Below are positions 58,601-64,000 of a stretch of 64,000 nucleotides of DNA, piece by piece. The stretch is from the NCBI RefSeq assembly GCF_003573695.1, contig NW_020621936.1:13578001-13642000 (forward strand). Direction: 5' to 3'. The position numbers and the translations under genes are program-made. This stretch comes from Papaver somniferum (Eukaryota > Streptophyta > Magnoliopsida > Ranunculales > Papaveraceae). The stretch's first letter is position 1. The number at the start of each line of letters is the position of its first letter. The notes beneath the pieces were generated by a model. The model was given only the letters and a program-made list of their open reading frames with translations. It did no database searches and had not been told where the DNA came from.

Positions 58601-59153
58601 CTGTAATCTATAATCCTAGCACCTTGTCTGGCTTCCCTAGTCCTAATTCTGATGAAAATAAGACAATTATTTGCGAAAAATAAGTGGGAAATCGATGAGG
58701 GAGAAGCAATTACCTTAGCACCATTAATAAACAATCAATTGCTTAATGGAATATTAATTTTCTTAACCACTAATTTGGATGAGTAATTTAGTATTAAAGT
58801 ATGTTCCAGTTATTCCCCCATTTCAAAACCAAAGATGAAGACTACACCAAAAAGAGATCAAGACACTAATTTCAAATTAAAAACCAACAACAGCCACACC
58901 ATGATAGCTAGTACGAAAATAAAGAGGAATTAATCATACCTTAACAATAGAATAGGATTTTAAACAATAGCATAGGATCATGGAAATATCAATTAGTGCC
59001 TACGCATGTGTTAAACCTATGTTAAACAAACCCTAATTTCTTTTTAATTGAGCATCCTAAACTTAATAGGGTTATAGTTCTTGCTTAATGCTTAAGATTA
59101 TTATTAATAATTTAATTAGTTAATCTATGAAAACAATCTTATATTTGTACCTC
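58601..59153. other. AT-rich spacer
   Basis: No gene or clear repeat seen. Confidence 0.4.
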
Positions 59154-59156
59154 TTA

Positions 59157-59610
59157 GAGCAACCACAATCGACAACCAAAACCAAAAAACTGGACCAGAT
59201 ATCAACCATTATAGAACGAACCAAAGATCAAAAACTAGACTAAAACCAAAAACCAAACCATATTTGGTCTTTAGTTTGGTTTTGGTGGAGCGTAAATTAG
59301 GACTACGCCAGAAATGAGACGCAAATCTTACATGCGTTCGATGTGGGGCGGAATTTAGGACTACGTTCGAAATTCAGGCATAGATTAAAGTTGCGCCCGT
59401 ATGGAGTGAAGCCTAGACATCAGGCTCAGTTTAAAGTTGCACCCACTCTGAGCTCTCTTTAAAGTTGCGCCCCACTTCAAACGTTAGCATATCATTACGC
59501 TCCACCAAATTTACTTCTCCACCATAACGTCGCACCACGGACTAAACCCATTTCTTTTAATTTTTTTTGGTTTTTACTCGTTAGTTATGGTCGCGCCCCT
59601 GCAGTTGCTC
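59157..59610. mobile_element. MITE 1 (PIF/Harbinger-like by TSD)
   Basis: 454 bases between TTA duplications (59154-59156, 59611-59613). Terminal inverted repeats GAGCAACCAC and GTTGCTC. The interior has recurrent 'gcgtaaattaggactacgc' and 'ttaaagttgcgcccactt'-type modules. No coding capacity. TSD TTA fits PIF/Harbinger MITEs. Confidence 0.65.
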
Positions 59611-59613
59611 TTA

Positions 59614-60360
59614 GAGAGCTTTACTCCAAGGGAATCCTTGTATCTTAAGACGTCATTATTAGTTTTCAAGCTCCCAATCCACAAAGTCCACAAAATGGAA
59701 GGTATGCAAGTATATACAATGGGCGTTCAAGCTGGACCATCCAATGAAGAGATAATTACTTTAAGTAGTGTTTGGTAAGGAGACCAACGTTTTATCCGCC
59801 TACGCTTTGTTCCCTTCCCAGGCGCCTACTTCCTTGACGGTCCATGTCTGATACAATATAACATTAGGTCAAGGAGTAAGGAGCCTCTCGGTTAGTGGCT
59901 AGTTGGAAAAAAGTTCATCCCTACGATAGGGGTACCAAGTTCCATAGAGCTCTCAATCCAGCGCATCAGAGGGTGAGCATTGTTGAGATGGCCTCAACGG
60001 ATACCTTACAAGAATGGTGTACGTTGGGAGACATACACCAACTGGATAGAGCCATAGAGGTGTTGGTTGGGTAACATTGTTGTGTGTCCATGAAAATGCG
60101 TGAACTGGTAACATAACGTCCACGGGTGTACTTTGTCAATTCTGCTACACATTAAATGCAAATCGTATAGCATATAATAAATATGCAGTGCGACCAGCCC
60201 AGGTATGATCATGGACGGGAGGAGGAGTAAATGAAGGTGACTTGTTATAATCCAGTCCAGTCCCCCCTGCTCCACAAATCTGCTGAAATGTATAAAATGT
60301 CTTTTTCTGAAATTTGTTAAGTTTTTATTAAAAGGTCCCCTCACCGCACATCCTTTCCCC
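59614..60360. other. Spacer between MITEs
   Basis: No gene recognised; the frame 60006-60344 (minus) has no known domain. Confidence 0.4.
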
Positions 60361-60363
60361 TTA

Positions 60364-60853
60364 GAGCAACTGCAGTGGTGCGATCAAAACCAAAGATAAA
60401 AGATCAAAAAAAAGATCAAATTTTGGGTTTAGTCCGTGTTGTCACGTAACGGTCCCGATTAAAATTTGGTCGCGCGTAATTTAAATCTCCGCCCCAAAAA
60501 AATTTCATCGGGCGTATCTCAAATGTCCGCCCAATCAATCACCAGGCGTACTTTAAATTTACGCCTGTCAACAGGCGTACTTTAAGTTTACGCCTCATTT
60601 TTTTTTTTTTTTTTAATTTGAATTTTCATCGGGCGTAATTTAAATCTCCGCCCGTTAACGCGCGTACTTTAAATTTACGCCCAGCAACAAGCGTACTTTA
60701 AATTTACGCCCGACTATATTAGGATTTGGTATTTGGTCGCGACCAAATATGGTCTGGAATTTGATCTTTGGCTGGGATTTGATCTTTACTCCGTCCCACT
60801 GCGTCACGATCTCATCCCAAATTTTTGGTTATACTCGCCCACTGTGGATGCTC
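60364..60853. mobile_element. MITE 2 (PIF/Harbinger-like by TSD)
   Basis: 490 bases between TTA duplications (60361-60363, 60854-60856). Terminal inverted repeats are GAGCAACTGCAGTGG and, from the right, GAGCATCCACAGTGG. It is related to MITE 1 through its termini and shares the internal palindrome style. Confidence 0.75.
60508..60714. repeat. Array of GGCGTA...TACGCC palindromes inside MITE 2
   Basis: About six units with arms (A/G)GGCGTA and TACGCC(T/C) around a TTTAAA core, clearest at 60544-60566, 60573-60595 and 60630-60654. A T run (60600-60614) separates two halves. Confidence 0.8.
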
Positions 60854-60856
60854 TTA

Positions 60857-61989
60857 CTAGACTAAACTTGGCAGATGGTAGCTGGATATCAGTTCAATTA
60901 TTAATTATACACCAATGCAATTTCCCCTTCATTGTTTTTTTTTACCTTAATTACACCATTCCTTGCCCATCCCTCTATACGCTTGTGGCCAGGAAATTGA
61001 AGGTTTTGGTAAAGTAAGTTTGTTTGTTTTTGTTCGCACACTGTTCTGAAATTTGTACACCAGTATCACAACCGACCATTTACGAGCATATGGATCTGAA
61101 ATTTATAAAAGAACTCCAAGTTGAATAGGAAAAGATTTGTTTTGGAAGCACAATTGAATTGAGTTCATTGATTGTTTTTGGACCTGGTCTCACTCACTCA
61201 CTCACATGTACTGTGGATACCAGGACATGATCGATGTGGTGATGCTGGGGTGCAACCCCATTTTTTGACTTGTACATGTGCATGATTCAATAATTTAAAC
61301 AGTGAAGTAATTACGCATGTGGGGATGACTGATTACACTTTCAGGTCTGAAAACTGTTAGGCAGGTCTTACTTAACCTTTAATACATTAAAAGAACACAT
61401 GTGATGATGCAGCACCAAAAGTGTATACACATATATGAAGATCTTTTTCTTCTCTTTTTCTCTTTTATTAATCCACTCAATAACCTCAGTTTTAATCAAA
61501 ATTATAAAAAAAGTATACTAAATATTAACAAAATAAGAAAGGAGAAAAATACTAAATAAAACAAACAAATGAGGTTCTGAAAATATTTACAAAAATCTTA
61601 TCTACGTTTTTAGTGTTCCAAGCAAAAACCACAGTACTACTACTATTGAATTGATTACTTCAAATATTTAGAGTTCAAGAAAAACACTGTTAAATCCACA
61701 CCACACATCCTTTTGATTAATCATTTCATGAACTGAATTCTATGAAAAAGTAAAGTCATAGAGAGACAACACTCCTATACTACTAGCTGCTAGCTACTTC
61801 ATTAATTAACTAGGAAAAATTAGATTAACTAAGATAATTAAAATGGGTTTTCAGACTTGATAATCCAATTCTAAACAAGAACGTCCATAATTTGTTTCTG
61901 AACCAGATCATAAACTTCATATCTAACTAAACTAAACTAAATTACACACAAACATTAATAAAAGATCACAGGGAAAAGAGAGAAATTAA
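60857..61989. other. 3' flank of the ZF-HD gene
   Basis: AT-rich; no gene seen. The 3' UTR of the ZF-HD gene should lie in the right part. A minus-strand AATAAA is present at 61464-61469, rather far (about 520 bases) from the stop. Confidence 0.4.
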
Positions 61990-62883
61990 TTAAGGAGTAG
62001 AGGAAGAATTGTTATTCTGTTTCTTGGCCAGATTAAGTTTGTTGTTGTGCATCCAGACCTTAAGAACTCTTCTCTTAACACCAATTTCCTGACAGAATTG
62101 TTGAACAACAGATTCTTCTTGCTTTTGTATCCTCCACCCAACTTTCTCAGCAAAGTTCAACATTTTATCCTTCTGATCTTGTGAGAATTTGGTCCTAAAC
62201 CTCTTTTTCACAGCATGTGAAGCTCTTGCCAAGATTCCATGATCACCACCACCGCCAACACCTTCTTGTTCATCAGACTCTGAAGGAAGTGAACTCATGT
62301 TATAAGGAAGTATCAACGGATGATGGTGATGATGAGGTGGTTGTGCTCCTCTAGAAGGTATGATAGCACCTGTAGGGTACCCTAAAGCTTCTGATCCCAA
62401 AACTTTGTGATGACCCACAATGATCTTCCTCCCCATTTTGCTGTTGAGATGTGAAGGGCGGTAAAAATCACAGGAAGTAGCTTCACCTTCAATCTCTTTC
62501 CTATGGAAATTTCTATGGCAATTACAAGCTGAACACTTTAAAGCTTCGAGGCTACCTACTTCACCACTTGGCATGAATTCCCCACAGCCGTCTGTTGCAT
62601 TTCCACCCATGGCTGCTGCATGGTTCTTGAGACATTCTCTATACTTGACCAGCTTCTTTGTGTACGGCATATGGTCATCTATGGTAGTAGGAGATATAAT
62701 GGCTCCATTTGAAGGAAGTTGATGAGGTGTTGTTGATGAAGGGATAATAATGTGGTTGTGTGAAGTAGGTTCATGATGAATTGCGTGAGCAGCATGAACA
62801 TGACTGTGTACTCCTCCTCCTCCTCCACCATAACTGCTGGTTATTGGGATCGGTATTTCTCCTTCATGACCAGAAAGATCCAT
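61990..62883 (-). CDS. Zinc-finger homeodomain (ZF-HD) transcription factor
   Basis: 297 codons, intronless, complete from ATG to stop. Residues about 78-132 are the ZF-HD dimerisation domain ('YRECLKNHAAAMGGNATDGC', then 'FMPSG', 'CSACNCHRNFHRKE'), a plant-specific zinc-binding module. Residues about 225-288 are the homeodomain ('KKRFRTKFSQDQKDKM', 'VGWRIQKQEE', 'RRVLKVWMHNNKLNL'), with W277 in the recognition helix; the M/H/N/N combination is typical of this family. The N-terminus has Gly- and His-rich runs, and a His tract ('HHHHH', residues 184-188) and an acidic/Gly stretch separate the domains. Such proteins act in the nucleus as DNA-binding dimers in development. The overall plan and the N-terminal 'PIPI..SYG' resemble the Arabidopsis ZHD1-4 group. 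The start is the first in-frame Met and is preceded by a CT-rich leader. Confidence 0.96.
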   Translation of the reverse strand: MDLSGHEGEIPIPITSSYGGGGGGVHSHVHAAHAIHHEPTSHNHIIIPSSTTPHQLPSNGAIISPTTIDDHMPYTKKLVKYRECLKNHAAAMGGNATDGCGEFMPSGEVGSLEALKCSACNCHRNFHRKEIEGEATSCDFYRPSHLNSKMGRKIIVGHHKVLGSEALGYPTGAIIPSRGAQPPHHHHHPLILPYNMSSLPSESDEQEGVGGGGDHGILARASHAVKKRFRTKFSQDQKDKMLNFAEKVGWRIQKQEESVVQQFCQEIGVKRRVLKVWMHNNKLNLAKKQNNNSSSTP

Positions 62884-64000
62884 CTCTCTCTCTCTGAATG
62901 GCTGTAAGTTTGAAAGCTAGTTAAGTGTGCTTGCTTACTTACACTTTTGTGTGCTGTTGGTTTGGAGACCAAAAGAGGAGGAGGAAAGAAAGAAAGACAG
63001 ATGAGAGACTTAAAATGATTAATTAGAATACACTAGGATATATTGTTTTTTCTCTTGAAACTTGTCTAAATAGGTTTTTAATAAGCTTTCTTTTTCTCCT
63101 CCTCTCTCTCACTCACTCTCTGGCTTTTGTTTTATTGTTTTTGTTTTAATAAAAATGGCAGAGACCCGGGATAAGAAAATAACAAAAAGGAAGAATTAAA
63201 ATGTGGGGAATATTAGAAAAAACATATTTTGGGGGAAAGAGCTTATAAAAAACAGACCTGGAGGTATGATCAAAATGTATGAAGAGGTACTACTTCTACT
63301 ACTTCTGGTTTTTTTTTTTTGAGAGAGAAAGACAAGTACAAGACAGAATTAGGAGAGCTAAGTGATGATCTTAAGACCTGTAATTAGTAACAGCAAAAAA
63401 CAAAAAGTGATGGTGCCCTCAAGATTTGACACTAGCCAGGTTGTGTTTTTCCTACTTACTGTTTCTCTCTTTTTCATCCAACTTTGGGTACTGGGAAATT
63501 TCAAAAACAAAAAAGAAAGAAAAAGAAAGGAAGCAAGATGGGAAGAGAGACAGACAAATAATTGAGAGACTATGCTGATCACAAAAGAGTCGAGAGCTTT
63601 TACATGGAATGGAAAGATGAAAATGGTGTTTAAGAAGAAGGATTACAACTTAAGAAGCAGGTAGGGTTACAAAACAAGGCTATGATCAATTTGGTTGTCT
63701 TGTTCAAGATTTGAGCAATTAATGTTATAATGACTGGGTAGTGTGGATGGGGATAACAATGTATGTATCTAAGCTACAAACAAATTAGTGCACTGGACAC
63801 CCATCTCTCTATCTATCAATCAAAGAAGTTAAGAAGATGATGGGCAAGCTAGGAAAACACAAATAAAATTGTTTCCTGAGTAGAAACAGAAGTAAGAATT
63901 AGAGTGAGTACCTACGTACTATTAATTTCCTTCCTCCAACATTTTATGATTACATGCAAATACAAATTAAGAGATAAATGAAGAAGAGGAAGGATGATCA
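62884..64000 (-). promoter_or_regulatory. Upstream region of the ZF-HD gene
   Basis: Directly upstream (minus strand) is a CT/GA microsatellite ('gagagagaga', 62884-62895), as often seen in plant 5' UTRs. A TATA-like CTATTTAG (about 63067-63074) and CT-rich blocks at 63095-63120 and 63325 are candidate core-promoter elements. No other gene is visible to the window end; the 63358-63582 frames are low-complexity. Confidence 0.4.

Noticed and set aside
60006..60344. 112-codon minus frame between the MITEs
   Set aside because: No recognisable domain, ordinary AT-rich composition and no promoter or leader; consistent with chance.

Overview
The window is nuclear DNA of a flowering plant with a large, repeat-rich genome. 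The evidence is nested Ty1/copia and Ty3/gypsy retrotransposons with plant-type primer-binding sites, LINE fragments, MITEs with TTA target duplications, a nuclear-type tRNA-Trp-like sequence and one intact plant-specific ZF-HD homeodomain gene. A eudicot is likely but the species cannot be fixed from this sequence. Apart from the ZF-HD gene near the right edge, no intact host protein gene is visible; the remaining coding potential is transposon-derived and mostly broken.

Layout. 1-5487: end of one LTR of a non-coding LTR family (called LARD family here), then unassigned repeats including a CATA microsatellite, a 40-bp tandem repeat and an LTR-like promoter block. 5488-14316: a plus-strand LARD-family element (LTRs 1.85 and 2.58 kb, PBS, PPT, 4.4 kb interior without gag or pol). 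14317-15890: host-like sequence with a decayed pseudogene. 15891-21731: a minus-strand Ty1/copia element with gag, protease, integrase, RT and RNase H, broken by several frameshifts and stops. 21732-23769: unannotated AT-rich sequence. 23775-30223: a minus-strand Ty3/gypsy element of Tat/Retand type with a perfect 5-bp TSD, protease-RT-RNase H-second RNase H-integrase, no gag, and an antisense spliced ORF near its 3' LTR. 30229-33078: exon-like sequence interrupted by a 1.68-kb DNA-transposon candidate that contains an array of short palindromes and a tRNA-Trp-like sequence.

33079-53385: a second LARD-family element, minus strand, about 20.3 kb because its 3' LTR is split by an 11.45-kb Athila-like insertion (34438-45890). 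That insertion has the unusual order LTR-gag-LTR-gag: two 5.1-kb near-identical direct repeats joined by 1.25 kb, with gag but no pol. The LARD LTRs hold large 236-bp and 69-bp tandem arrays. The flanks of the whole 20-kb insertion are themselves a duplicated exon-like/90-bp-repeat sequence.

53386-61989: flank repeats, a tRNA-like sequence, two degenerate LINE fragments in the same orientation, and two related MITEs (59157-59610, 60364-60853). 61990-62883: intronless ZF-HD transcription factor gene on the minus strand; its upstream region runs to the window end.

No new enzymatic or defence system was recognised. The observations most worth following are the tandem gag-only Athila structure, the antisense spliced ORF of the Tat-like element, the palindrome arrays recurring in several unrelated non-autonomous elements, and the tRNA-Trp-like sequence inside a transposon candidate.
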